DNA of 64,000 nucleotides from Phocoena phocoena (lineage: Eukaryota > Chordata > Mammalia > Artiodactyla > Phocoenidae): the NCBI RefSeq assembly GCF_963924675.1, contig NC_089222.1, positions 6,020,501-6,084,500 of the forward strand, written 5' to 3'. Shown here piece by piece: positions 44,523 to 56,007 of the stretch (within the stretch, counting starts at the first letter, position 1; every line of letters begins with the position of its first letter). Under the pieces are notes generated by a model that searched no databases, was not told where the DNA came from, and saw only the letters and a list, made by a program, of their open reading frames with translations. Position numbers and translations under genes: made by a program.

Positions 44523-44725
44523 ATTTCCCAGTCATACACCTTTCTTTTTTTTCTTAAATAAATACTGAATTTCAAGTGAAAAGACATAAAATAATACAAA
44601 ATATAGACACAATTATAAATAAAAATTGACAAACGTGTCGAAACGATTGTGTGTGTGTGCGTGTGTGTATGTGTTTCCTGGTCTCAACTGTGAGGAGTAA
44701 AAAAATAATTTGCATATAAGCAGCT
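44523..44725 (+). repeat. 200-bp duplicated block, copy 2
   Basis: Direct copy of 35,338-35,535, with a longer (GT)n stretch and scattered substitutions. It ends GCATATAAGCAGCT. Confidence 0.85.
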
Positions 44726-45962
44726 TGGCCTCAAGTTATGGGTATAATGAACTGGACATCCGGAACTTAAGCATTGTGAATTCACAGGACAAGAAAGAAT
44801 TTTAGTAGGTTCTACTGAACATTTTATGGTTTTATCCTAAGCAGTTGAACTGAACCCAAGTGTATACACTTTTTACTTAACATAGCCAAGTTTTATTTCA
44901 CGTTTTACACAATTGCATTATTATTATTTTTGTCACTCTTGTTTGATAACCTTTTGCCTCTCTCTTACAATGTTATGAGTGGTTACATCTTATATTATTA
45001 ATTGGTTCATGTGGTACTCCACAATTCAGAAACTTAAAAGAAGACTGTAGCCATGCTTAGAAGGTTATAGAAGTTTGTGGTTCTGAATACATGATCATCT
45101 TCATTTCATTCTCACAATAAGTGTTAGACTAGACTGTAAATATTACTTTGGAAACTGCATGAGAACTCAGATGCCCTCTTGATTTATGGTCCAATGCACT
45201 GACTATCTTTCACCCATCCCTGATCATACATGGCTTCTGTTTTTTAAGATGAGGGATGCCAGCAACAGTAAAACATTGGGTTTTGGTCCCAGAAATGTCA
45301 AGCCTCATAAAAGATGTTTTACAAAATATGTTATCTTGTTTGTTCCTCACCTTGAAGGGTAAATGCTTAGCACAAGTTAGGTAAGAATGGTAGATGTCAC
45401 CAGCGCACCATGATTTACTCAGAGGATGGCACTGCCACTAGAACGCCTAGCTTCTGGTTCCACGTTGAGCAGTGTTTCTGCTAAATCACAGTTTTTCTAA
45501 ACAGGAGCTCCTGGCACCACTGTTTATTCACACCGACGGTGAATATGGTGCATGGGTAACTGGGTAGTTATCCTGGTTCAGCTTGAAGCTCTTCTGCTGT
45601 TACTATTGTGTAGTCCAAGAGCATTTGTTCACTCACTCCTTCGCGGACTCCTCTTCTTGAAGCATTTAATGCATGTTAGACTCCGTTCTATTTCTCTGCC
45701 TGCTAAGATTAGTAAATACTGTTTTCATGCCCTTGAGAAATCTGCAGTCTGGCAAAGGAGTCGCAAACTTCTAAATTTTAAGCAAGTATTAACCTAAAAG
45801 AAGGCTAATTAGATAAGTAAGATAGCGAGATTGACGAATTGCTTGAGTCATACATGTAACAATCAGCATTTGCTCTGGTTGGAATCATTTGCTCTCAGAC
45901 AAATACCAGAGTAAACAACTTTATGTGGTTACGGTGTGTGATGACTAGCTTTGTCTACATGC
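44726..45962. other. Unique, with a probable MIR at 45,090-45,230
   Basis: TTCATTTCATTCTCACAATAAGTGTTAG...GATGCCCTCTTGATTTATGGTCCAATGCACTG fits a minus-strand MIR. No gene was recognised. Confidence 0.4.
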
Positions 45963-46345
45963 CTGTCTTCGTTTGCTAGGGCTGCCATAACAAAGTACCA
46001 TAGACTGAGTGGCTTAAATGACAGAAGTTTATTTTCTCACAGTTCTAGAAACCAGAAGTCTGAGATCAAGGTGTTGGCAGGGTTGGTCTCTTTGAGGCTT
46101 CTTTCCCTGTCTTGTAGATGTCAGCTTTCTCCTTGTGTCTTCACATGGTCTTCCGTTTGTGTCCTAATTTCCTCTCCTTAGAAGCTACACCAGTAATATT
46201 GGATTAGGGCCCAGCCTCATGATCTCATTTTATCTTCATAACTTCTTAAAAGCCTCTTTCTCTTAATATAATCACATTTTGAGGCAATGGGGGTTCAAGC
46301 CTCAATATATGAATTTGCGGGGCACATAACTTACCCCATAGCGAA
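45963..46345 (-). mobile_element. MLT1A-type solo LTR (ERVL-MaLR)
   Basis: On the plus strand: CGTTTGCTAGGGCTGCCATAACAAAGTACCATAGACTGAGTGGCTTAAAT, then TTTTCTCACAGTTCTAGAAACC and AATATTGGATTAGGGCCCAGCC. This is the reverse complement of MLT1A-type LTR sequence. No proviral genes adjoin it. Confidence 0.88.
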
Positions 46346-47324
46346 GTCTTCATAACGGTGGGCTTATATTAGTTTTTAAAAAGCCCATTAAACAATTAAC
46401 TAGTTGCCTGTTTTCTCCTATTAATGTAAGCTCCATAAAAAATATGCACCAGGTAAAGAACATATCATATATTATTAATGCTCTCAGTGTAGTTAGATTT
46501 CATGCATGCTGCAATTGTCACACCCAGAAATGGGGGTACTGCAATTTCCCCTGGAATTTATTCTTATTTTAGGTGATATGAGACACAGCAGTCAAGTTAT
46601 AGGCAAGCTCTCGATTTGTACCTAACATTTTATCCAATCTAGTTATTTGAGTGGTGGGTGAGTTTATAAAAATAAGAAACTTAGAATTTCCTTTATTTGT
46701 ATGCAAATTTAAAGTTTATTGTTTGAGCAGCTGTATACTCTGATATGAATGTGGCTCTAGAAATTTTGTTTTAAAGATTTTAAGGAGTTTCCTCCATTGT
46801 CATCCTTCTGCGGATTCTGTGTTGTTATGCCTTACATAAACGTAGATGGGCTTATCATCATTTTACAAGCTTACCAACAATTCAACCTGACCTTTTTAAT
46901 GATACTGCCAAATAGAAGAACCTATTTTCATTTGGCTTGCAGCCCAGCTTTTTATTTTGTTAAGCAGTAGATAGTCTAAACTTTGTTGCTGTGTCTGATT
47001 GTTTTGAAACTGCAGTGTTTCTAAAGTCAGGGAGGCTTTCCTGAAATTGACGTAGCGTCAACTTTACTTTTTCTTTCTTGAGGGCTACTGATCAAGTACT
47101 GTTTTTTATAATGATTCTAGGAGAGACTTTTTGACTTCAATTCGTAACCGCAGGGATCAGAACTTGGGGAGATAAGTCTTTCTTCCCTGCGGTGACGTGA
47201 CCTAAAATAACCGTGTTCCAGGGCTACCAATGATATATTTTCCTGTAAATTGTGGTTTTTCCCAACCTGTTCTTTAAAAAAGATCGATGGTAAATGTAAT
47301 TAAATGCATCATTCAAATGTGAAT
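46346..47324. other. Presumed intron, unique sequence
   Basis: Nothing recognised. Confidence 0.35.
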
Positions 47325-48413
47325 GATTTTTTAAGAAAAATGTTTTAGAATATAGTTGATTTACTATGTTGTGTTAGTTTCAGGTGTACAGCAAAGTGAG
47401 TCAGTTATACATATATGTATATCCACTCTTTTTTAGATTCTTTTCCAATATAGGTTATTACAGAGTACTGAGTAGAGTTCCCTGTGCTATACAGTAGGCC
47501 CTTATTAGTTATCTATTTTATATATAGTAGTGTGTATATGTCAATCCCAATCTCCCAATTGATCCCTCCTCCCCTCCCCCATTAACCATAGGTTTGTTTT
47601 CTACATCTTGTGACTATTTCTGTTTTCTAAATAAGTTCATTTGTACCATTTTTTTAGATTCCACATATAAGCGATATCATATAATATTTGTCTTTCTCTG
47701 TCTGACTTGCTTCACTCAGTATGACAATCTCTGGGTCCATCCATGTTGCTGCAAATGGCATTATTTCTCTTTTTATGACTGAGTAATATTCCATCATATA
47801 TATTACCACATCTTTATCCATTCATCTGTCAATGGACATTTACGTTGTTTCCATGTCTTGTTTATGGTAAATAGTGCTGCAATGAACATTGGGGTGCAGG
47901 TATTGTTTCGAATCATGGTTTTCTCTGGATATATGCCCAGGAGTGGGATTGCTGGATCGTATGGTAGTTTTTTTTTTTCTTTCCTTTTTGCAGTATGCGG
48001 GCCTCTCACGGCTGTGGCCTCTCCTGCCGCGGAGCACAGGCTCCGGACGCGCAGGCTCAGCGGCCATGGCTCACGGGCCCAGCCGCTCCGCAGCATGTGC
48101 GATATTCCCGGACTGGGGCACGAACCCACGTCCCCTGTATCGGCAAGCGGACTCTCAACCACTCCGCCACCAGGGAAGCCCCATATGGTAGTTTTATTTT
48201 ATATTTTTAAGGAACCTCCGTACTAGTCTCCATAATGGTTGTACCAATTTACATTCCCACCAACAGTGCAGGAGAGTTCCCTTTTCTCCACACCCTCTCC
48301 AGCATTTATTGTGTGTAGATTTTTTGATGACGGCTGTTCTGACCAGTAGGAGATGATACCTCATTGTAATTTTGATTTGCATTTCTCTAAAAATTCGTTA
48401 TGTTGAGCATTTG
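47325..48413 (-). mobile_element. 5'-truncated L1, split by a CHR-2
   Basis: An older L1: 3' UTR (47,325-47,800) and ORF2 C-terminal blocks. The [16 protein letters not shown] block lies immediately below the SINE insertion and [17 protein letters not shown] above it, at 48,194-48,382. Frame breaks and the SINE make it a remnant. A possible target duplication is not certain. Confidence 0.88.
47972..48183 (-). mobile_element. CHR-2-type SINE nested in L1
   Basis: Short CHR-2 body with a T-rich tail, inserted within the ORF2 remnant. Duplication TATGGTAGTTTT is at 47,960-47,971 and 48,184-48,195. It was therefore inserted after the L1. Confidence 0.94.
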
Positions 48414-48885
48414 AATAAAAATACTGTGGACCAAACCGTATGATTTTTCTCTGCACCTGAAAATGAAATAATTTTGGAAAGGGTAATGAAAAAATGCTAT
48501 GTAGTACATAATATGCTGTCTCTCTTTTGTATCACGTTCCTTTTTGCAATATCTTACTCAGATACTTGAAATTTTACTTCTGTTTCAACATTATACTGGG
48601 TGGTATTAAAAGCGTCAAATGGTCAATACCTCAGGTGAATACTCGGCTTTTGCATTGCCCCGCTAGCGTATTAACAAGATCTGAGTGATCATACCCAGGA
48701 CAAAATGAAAAAGAGCCTTATGACAGGGGAGTGGAACACTCTGGAGGAAAAAAAAAGGAAATTTCCTTTTTCTTTTTAAAGTAGGAAAAAGTGTCAAGTA
48801 GTATCTGAAATTTACAGTTGGAAATTACCTGGTTGTCTTTATTTTCAGGTATAGTGTAAGATGTACCGGGTTTTGAGATGGGGTT
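48414..48885. other. Unique sequence, no feature recognised
   Basis: Nothing recognised. Confidence 0.35.
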
Positions 48886-48893
48886 AGAGAATT

Positions 48894-49079
48894 TAAAAAA
48901 AAAAATTATTTTATTGAAGTAGAGTTGATTTACAACGTTGTATTAATTTCAGGTGTACTGCAAAGTGATTCAGTTATACATATGTATACATTCTTTTTCA
49001 TATTCTTTTCCATTATGGTTTATTACAGGATATTGAATATAGTTCCCTGTGCTCTACAGTAGGACCTTGTTGTTTATCC
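48894..49079 (-). mobile_element. 5'-truncated L1, 3' UTR only
   Basis: A-rich run and TTATTGAAGTAGAGTTGATTTACAAC, then ATAGTTCCCTGTGCTCTACAGTAGG. Short duplication AGAGAAT at 48,886-48,892 and 49,080-49,086. Confidence 0.83.
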
Positions 49080-49179
49080 AGAGAATGAGATTTTTAAAAT
49101 AAGTATATGCAATGGCACCTAAATCTTAGAAGAGTTTCTAAATGGTTTAAGAAATGACTCTAAATGGTGGCTGAGTGTC

Positions 49180-49380
49180 AATGTCCACTTCCTGGGTTTA
49201 AATTAAAAGTAAAATTTTATCACCTACTCGATTTGGTTCATTGGACACATTTGTTTACACCCAGTAACCTCAGTTTTCTTCTTAGTATAATGGGATAATA
49301 ATAATTTGTAACTCAAAAATGTTTTCTTGGGATTAAGCAAAATAATGAATGTATTTGATGCACAGCAAATGCTCTATAAA
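49180..49380 (+). repeat. MIR SINE
   Basis: CACCCAGTAACCTCAGTTTTCTTCTTAGTATAATGGGATAATAATAATTTGT is the MIR core. The 3' part ATGCACAGCAAATGCTCTATAAATG follows. Confidence 0.78.
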
Positions 49381-50214
49381 TGTAACTTGCTAGGATTGGT
49401 GTTTAAACCTTCAGAATAGAGGGAAGGAACATACTTCTGAGTTTAGTGCCTCAAATACACCAGATTCTCTTTTCTTCTAACAAAGAAGTCATTCTTTCCA
49501 TTTCAGACAAATATTTTTGGAGAAAATAATGAGTATTTCTTTGAGGCCAAAATTGGATCCTATTTTTTTGAGCCGAAGAAACTGGTAGACATGAATTTAT
49601 AGAGAGCCTGGCTTATAAATTAGGTCATTCCATAAGCATAAAGGCTAATGGGAGTAGGAAACATGAAATAAATTCTGATAGGCAAGAGGATGCCAGGAGA
49701 GGCAAGCAGGCATTTAATGTTCATTTCCAGCCTAATTGCAGTCAGGTTCCAGGGGAAGCAGGCTCTGGGAAGAGATTAGTGTGTGAGGGTTTATTGGGGA
49801 TCAACATGTATGGGGGAAGGAAAGTAAGCGGGACTGGGGTAAGGAAGAAGGTGGATTATGATGCAGTCACAGAAAGGGTTCAGCCAAACCACGAGCTCTA
49901 GAACTGGGATGACCCCGTAGACGTGTCCCAAGTTGGTGCCAGAGTCCAACCTTTCTATCCCCACATTGACCAGTCATTGAATGCTGGCTGTCCTGGAGAG
50001 GGGACATGACCTGGGGCGAGGTAGCTCTCTTCACCTGAGTGAAATAACTTGAGAGGTGTGACAGCTGCATATCAACCAGTAGCATTTCTAGAAGCTGAAA
50101 AATGAAGTCACTTAATCCTGTGGGGGATCTGCATGGTACAGCACAGAACCCACAACACAGCCAGTCTCTTGTATATAATTATTTTATATTCCCTGTATAT
50201 AAGTTATATTAAGT
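49381..50214. other. Unassigned sequence, no gene recognised
   Basis: The 49,740-50,090 part is GC-richer with a 72-codon minus frame. It may be an old repeat but is not assigned. Confidence 0.3.
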
Positions 50215-50345
50215 ATCTGTTTATTTATTTGGTTATAGTCTGTCTTTCCACCAGAATGAAAACCCCATGACAGCAGGAATGAGCCTGTCTTGTATATATT
50301 CATTGGCTAACATGGTGCTTGGGACATTGTGATCACTTGAAGTCA
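50215..50345 (+). repeat. L2 3' end
   Basis: CACCAGAATGAAAACCCCATGACAGCAGGAATGAGCCTGTCTTGTATATATTC then GGTGCTTGGGACATT fits the L2 3' UTR. Confidence 0.6.
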
Positions 50346-50734
50346 TAAAAAGGAGTCCAAAATGTTTTCTTAAGAAAAGGATTTGAAGCCTTCATATTGT
50401 AAAAATAAACATTTTAGTTCATGTGTAATGCGGCCAGTAATTACCTAGTTTTTAATCATTGGACAAGTAGGTGCTTTTATTTTTGAAGTCCAGACAAAGA
50501 AATTTATTATCATAAGGCTGAGGAGAACTTTCTGCTCTGTAGCTAGTATGATCTAGTAATGTAATAACCTGGACCGTCAAATAATTGGGTTAATAGAGAA
50601 CGACAACAAATGCAATTTCATAATAAAAACAATAATGCCATCAATCATTATTAATATGGTTTGCATTTATTACTATGATTGCTGTTGTTATTACTATTAT
50701 AGCTAATAATGTATCACATAGCCAGTATCTTTTT

Positions 50735-50947
50735 TTGTTTTTGTTTTTGTTTTTGCGGTACGCGGGCCTCTCAATGTTGTGGCCTCTCCCGTTGCGGAGC
50801 ACAGGCTCCGGACGCGCAGGCTCAGCGGCCATGGCTCACGGGCCCAGCCGCTCTGTGGCATGTGGGATCCTCCCGGACCGGGGCACGAACCCGTGTCCCC
50901 TGCATCGGCAGTCGGACTCTCAACCACTGTGCCACCAGGGAAGCCCC
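50735..50947 (-). mobile_element. CHR-2-type SINE, young-looking
   Basis: The tail reads (TTTTTG)n on the plus strand, then GCGGTACGCGGGCCTCTCAA, body and GGGAAGCCC head. A perfect 14-bp duplication, AGCCAGTATCTTTT, lies at 50,721-50,734 (starting at 50,720 or 50,721) and 50,948-50,961. Confidence 0.96.
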
Positions 50948-51045
50948 AGCCAGTATCTTTTGAATACCCCCTGAGGGAAATGTTATACCAGGACCTGTGG
51001 TGGTCATAAACAATCACAATACCTTGTAGGGACTTAGAGCTAATG

Positions 51046-51200
51046 CTTTTCAAAATAAGGTCCCTGGACCACCATAACAGAATCACATGGGAATCATGTA
51101 AAAGTAGGAGTTATGGGCCCAAAGCATCTCACTAGGTTAGGGTAGGCAACTACATTTTTCAAAATCTCCCTAGATCTCTCTAATGCACAGTAAAGTTTTT
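51046..51200 (+). mobile_element. Diverged MER5A-type element
   Basis: CTTTTCAAAATAAGGTCCCTGGACCACCATAACAGAATCACATGGG follows the MER5A left-end pattern. The right end is poorly preserved. Confidence 0.55.
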
Positions 51201-51269
51201 GATCAAGTTAGTTGATGCCTAGACCATAAAAGAGAAAGAAGGGAGAAGAGAAACATAACCGCCATTTAT

Positions 51270-51470
51270 GTTTGTACCAAGACTATATTAGATGTTACCT
51301 TCATTAATTTTTATTAATCCTAACTTTAAAAAGGCTGAAAAGTAGATGCTATTGTCCTTACTTTAAAAATGGGACTGAGCTCAGAGGAATTAGTAGTTCT
51401 TTGGTTAGGAGTGAGTGGAGATGAAGTTGCAATCCATCTCTGACTCCAAAGCTCATTTGCATATAAATAT
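51270..51470 (-). repeat. MIR SINE
   Basis: ACCTTCATTAATTTTTATTAATCC then ATGCTATTGTCCTTACTTTAAAAATGGGACTGAGCTCAGAG and TGACTCCAAAGCTC: MIR order, minus orientation. Confidence 0.7.
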
Positions 51471-51705
51471 TCCTCAAAACTCTGTAGGCAAAATAGAGGA
51501 GTTTGGTATTTATCTTCACAGGAATAGTATACAGTACGTGCAATAAGGTCACAGCGGGGAGAAATCTCTCTCTAATTTAGGGAAGGCGTCATGAGGAAGG
51601 AGAGCTGGGTTGGACAAGAGAGAATTAGAAAGAATCTTCTCAGTCGTTCAGCTTAAAAAAAAAAAAAACTAGAGTGGTAAAATGTTACATGTGCTCCGTA
51701 TTCTT

Positions 51706-51870
51706 GCAACTCAAAGTGTGGTCCATAGTCCAGCAAAATCAGCATCACCTGTGAGCTTGTTAGAAGAACAGAATCTCAGGCTTCCTGCCAGGTCTACTGA
51801 GTCACTCTGCCTTTCAACAAGACCCCTGGGTGAGTTGATACATAGTAAAGCTTGGGAAGCACAGCTCTGA
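51706..51870 (+). mobile_element. MER5A-type hAT-Charlie element
   Basis: CAACTCAAAGTGTGGTCCATAGTCCAGC, ATCAGCATCACCTGTGAGCTTGTTAG, CCAGGTCTACTGAGTCAC and GACCCCTGGGTGA in MER5A order. Confidence 0.82.
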
Positions 51871-52111
51871 AGGACAGTAGTGGATTGGTGTGGCTGGGAC
51901 CGAAAGTATAAGTGAATTGTCAGCAAATAGACATACGAACCAGATCATGGAGTACTTCTTCTTCAAGACTAAGGCATTAAGATTTTAATTGTCTAATACC
52001 GTATCAAAACTCTAAAACATAGAAATTAAACAAGCTAGAAAAAGTAGGAAAGAAAATGCTATTTATTGAGAAGACCTTTTAAAGGAAGCAAGCAGGAACA
52101 ATAATTACTAG

Positions 52112-52138
52112 GACTGTGGTTCTCAAAGTGTGTTCCCA
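52112..52138 (+). mobile_element. MER5A-type element, left part (split)
   Basis: GACTGTGGTTCTCAAAGTGTG is the MER5A left end. It resumes at 52,360 after the CHR-2. Confidence 0.85.
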
Positions 52139-52359
52139 TGGGGCTTCCCTGGTGGCGCAGTGATTGAGAGTCCGCCGGCCGATGCAGGGGACACGGGTTC
52201 GTGCCCCGGTCCGGGAAGATCCCACGTGCCACGGAGCGGCTGGGCCCGTGAGCCATGGCCGCTGGGCCTGCGCGTCCGGAGCCTGTGCTCCGCAACGGGA
52301 GAGGCCACAGCAGTGAGAGGCCCGCGTACCGCAAAACAAAAACAAAAACTAAAACAAAA
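52139..52359 (+). mobile_element. CHR-2-type SINE nested in MER5A
   Basis: Full short body from GGGGCTTCCCTGGTGGCGCAG to GTACCGCAAAAC, with an A/C-rich tail. Target duplication TCAAAGTGTGTTCCCA (52,123-52,138) and TCAAAGTGTGGTCCCA (52,360-52,375), one mismatch. Confidence 0.96.
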
Positions 52360-52526
52360 TCAAAGTGTGGTCCCAGGAGCAGCAGCATCTCAAGGGACTT
52401 GTTAAAATGTAGATCCCGGGTCCCACCCACACCTACTGCATCAGAAGCTGTAGGGGTGGGCCCCAGCAATCTGGGTTCTAACAAGCCCCTCGATGATCTT
52501 GATACAGTCCATTGAAAAGCACTGTA
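52360..52526 (+). mobile_element. MER5A-type element, right part (split)
   Basis: AGCAGCATCTCAAGGGACTTGTTAAAATGTAGATCCCGGGTCCCACCCACACC and the right end CCATTGAAAAGCACTGTAC. Confidence 0.85.
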
Positions 52527-53697
52527 CTAAGGGCACTGAATGCAACATTATTTCCTAACGAGCAGCAGTAAAATACTCTAAGTGTTGTATTTAATGTTAT
52601 TAGATGCAAGCATAGGAGCTGACTCTCCTTAAGCTGGATCAGAATGTATTAGAAGGTAGCGTTTGATTGAATACCTGGAGTTCTATAGCCTCTCCAAGTT
52701 GACACAAAAAAACAGGGAAAGAAACGAAGTCCTCATAGGAGGGCTGCTATCTCTCAGAATATCCATGAGGCATCAGATTAAGTTTATTTTGAAAAAATTA
52801 AGAAATCCTCTTTTCATACCTTTCAGCATGCCGTAACTTTTTTCTTGGGAAACTATGCAGGGCAAAAAACTCAAACACCACTGAGCAAAAGCAAGGGATA
52901 AACATAAACGGTTTCCATTTCAGAACAATGGACCTAGTGCGCAGGGTTGCCTCCTTTTCCTCCCAAGTGGATTAGAATTACAATAAAGGAATGCTTAAAG
53001 AAACAACTCCTAGTACCCCTTAGGAAATGAGGAAAAACTCTAGGCATTTCAAGCATAAAGGGAATGAATACAGAAAAAAAATAGAAGTTTACAAAATAAT
53101 TGGAAGGGCTCGAAGAGGAAAATAGCAGGAATAAACAGCTCCTAGTTCTTTAGGCCACACAGCAGCAAACTGCAATCAAGAGGTTAGGAAACTACCACAC
53201 AAGTTCACAAAGCCATAGTTGCTCTCAACCCCCAAGCCAAAAAAAAGAAAAAAAAAAAGAATTTATTAGAAATTGGGGAGCTTACAGAATCAGTGAAATC
53301 ACTGGGGAGTGAGGTAAAGGAAATAGGCAGAAACCAAGGGTGTCAGAGGATCAGAGAACCTGGCCAGGGTGAGGTCACAGGTACAGTCTGTGGCTGTTGC
53401 CACAGGACGTGTTCTGCTGCCCCAACAGGATCATCTATAACTACTTAGGTACCTAGTGGGTCTGTTTATCCCTTCAGTTCCAAAGTCCTGGGCAGGAACC
53501 TGATTGGCAGAGCTAAAGTCACACGTTCAACTCTAGGTCCAGAAGAAAGAGAGGATACATCTGGACACCTTTGGTTTCCGCAGTGAAAAATTCCCTAAAA
53601 TGAGACAGTAGATATGCCAGAATAATTCCTGGGTTGTATTGTTGTTGTTTTGTTTTTCTGTTTAGTGAATGGTTTTAAAGTTACTGACTTTTCCCCT
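52527..53697. other. Unique sequence, no gene recognised
   Basis: Nothing recognised. Confidence 0.35.
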
Positions 53698-54027
53698 CCA
53701 TCTTTATTGAGGCGTAATTGACAAATACAAATTCTGTATACTTAAGACGTACATACAGATTGATGTTTTGATATCCAGTGTCAAATAATCGCCACAAATG
53801 AGCTAATTAACATGTCTATCACTTCACAAACTTACCATTTTCTTCCTTTTTTTGTGGTAAGAACACTTGAATTCTACCCTGTTAGCAAATATCAAGTGTA
53901 CAACACAATATTGTTAACTATATCCCCATTGCTGAAACATTAGATCTCTAGAGCTCTTCATCTTGCATGACTGAAACTTTGTACCCTTGAAGGACATCTC
54001 CCCATTTCCTCCCCCCCACCCCCAGAC
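53698..54027 (-). mobile_element. Old L1M 3' UTR fragment
   Basis: CATCTTTATTGAGGCGTAATTGACAAATACAAATTCTGTATA and GATGTTTTGATATCC, TAACATGTCTATCACTTCAC, TACCCTTGAAGGACATCTCCCC match old L1M 3' UTR, minus orientation. Confidence 0.8.
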
Positions 54028-54039
54028 AAATAAGTAAAA

Positions 54040-54335
54040 GATATGCACATCTGAAAGGAAGAAGTAAAAGTATCTGTGGGTTTCATATGACTTGTTCATA
54101 CGTGTAGAAAACTCTAAAGACTTAAACAAAAATACTTAAAACCAATAAACAAATTCAGTAAAGTTGTTGGATACAAAATCAGTAGCGAAAATCATTTGTG
54201 TTTCTATACACAAACAATAAACTATTCAAAAAGGAAAATAAGAAAACACTCCCATTTATAATAGCAACAAAAATAATAAAATACTCAAGAATAAACTTAA
54301 ACAAACAAGCGAAAGACTTGTACTGATGGCTTTAT
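54040..54335 (+). mobile_element. Old L1M ORF2 fragment
   Basis: GTTGTTGGATACAAAATCAGTAGC, TTTGTGTTTCTATACACAAACAATAAACTATTC, ACTCCCATTTATAATAGCAACAAAA and GAATAAACTTAAACAA follow the L1 ORF2 mid-region. No open frame is preserved. It is in opposite orientation to the preceding 3' UTR piece, so the two are separate or rearranged. Confidence 0.82.
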
Positions 54336-54371
54336 TGATGGGTCATTGAATCACTTCTTTTATACCACTGT

Positions 54372-54672
54372 TGTCAAATAGAAATACAAGGCAAGCTATG
54401 TGTATTTTAAGTTTTCTATTAGCCACATTAAAAAAAGGTAAAAAGAGATGGGAAAATGTTAATAATTTAGCCAAACATGTCCAAACTGTATCATTGCAAC
54501 ATATAATCAATATAAAATTATTTAATGATAGATATGATTTTTTCTCTCACTATGTCTTTGAAATCAGGTGTATATTTTGCACTGAATAGCGCATTTCAAT
54601 TTGGACTAGTCATATTTCAAGTTCTCAATAGCTATGTGGAGCTAGTTGCTACTATTAGACAGAAATTTTAGT
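54372..54672 (+). mobile_element. hAT-Charlie-type element (MER1-like)
   Basis: GTTGTCAAATAGAAATACAAGG, TTTTCTATTAGCCACATT, CAACATATAATCAATATAAAATTATTTAATGA and TCAATAGCTATGTGGAGCTAGTTGCTAC follow the MER1 consensus order. Confidence 0.75.
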
Positions 54673-55539
54673 CTACTAGGGATCTTCGATTGTGATTTAG
54701 AATATTCAGGAGGCTTTTCAGACAGAAGTCTCTTATACAGTTCTTTACAAAAACATTTAGAGCCTATGACTAAATTATAACCCAGTGAAGACATTTCTAG
54801 AAGGGTTGTAGGGTGTTATATGGTCTGTATTCTTTGTTTGTTGTTCATCTAACTTAATTCTTGGAAAATCATGTTGGAGAATACAGGAGACTCAACAGTT
54901 CAGCACTGCTTCTCTTTTCCCTTTCTTGTTTAAACTCTCCAGCGACTGTCTGTTACATATAGGTTAAAATCTGTCCTGCTACAGAGATGTATTCTTCAGG
55001 TAGATGTCATAGAATTCTGTCACGCAGTAATGTGGAAATCACGGACTTCTAAATGGACTTGTTTAGGCAGAAGGAAAGGGAGACGATTCTACATGCAGGA
55101 AGAGAAGTCTGGAGACTCAGATTCATGAAGTTTACCAGTGAATAAGCCACAGAATTTGATTGTGGGTCTATAGGAGATGTTAAAGCCAAAGGTAGGACTG
55201 AGGTTTTAGCTCAAGTAACTGGTAAAATGAAATTATCACTAGTAGTAACTCATTTGATCTTTTAATTCATTCATTAATTAAACAAACTTATTAAGTGTTT
55301 ACGATTCCAGAAGCTGGGGCTAGTACCGTAACTAGTAGTCACAGCTCAAATTTATGGAGCACTTACTGTGTGTCTGAAATTGATATATGTGCTTTACACG
55401 AAATAGTGTTGTTTTAAGGGTTATACGGTATTAATGCATTAGGAGATAGTGAATAATTAAGTGGAAGAGCTCAGAGTATAACTTAGGAAGTTTGCTTCCG
55501 TCTGCACTTGTGTGTTTGATACTCATAATCCCCATACTT
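54673..55539. other. Mostly unique; MIR-like at 55,330-55,440
   Basis: TTTATGGAGCACTTACTGTGTGTCTGAAATTGATATATGTGCTTTACAC is a minus-strand MIR 3' part. No gene was recognised. Confidence 0.45.
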
Positions 55540-55550
55540 TACAGATTTTA

Positions 55551-55766
55551 TTTTATTTATTTATTTTTTTTCTTGCGGTACACGGGCCTCTCACTGCTGT
55601 GGCCTCTCCCGTTGCGGAGCACAGGCTCCGGACGCGCAGGCTCAGCGGCCATGGCTCGTGGGCCCAGCCGCTCCGCGGCATGTGGGATCTTCCCGGACCG
55701 GGGCACGAACCCGTGTCCCCAGCATCGGCAGGCGGACTCTCAACCACTGTGCCACCAGGGAAGCCC
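55551..55766 (-). mobile_element. CHR-2-type SINE
   Basis: TTATTTATTTATTTTTT tail side, GCGGTACACGGGCCTCTCAC, body and GGGAAGCCC head. Perfect 11-bp duplication TACAGATTTTA at 55,540-55,550 and 55,767-55,777. Confidence 0.95.
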
Positions 55767-56007
55767 TACAGATTTTAAAAGATATGATTGTATAATGTTG
55801 ACTTTTGTGGCACTTACCTCTTACAATGAATAGTAATAGAGGAAGAAGAAAAAAAAAAATCCACTTTGTCATCCAGATAATGAATATATATTTTTGGTTC
55901 ATTTTGGATGTGTGGTGATGGTGGCACATCCAAACGTTGCTTTAGCACAACAACGTAGTTGAAGATACAGGATTGACAAATTATCAGAGGAGAACTTGGG
56001 GATTTAT

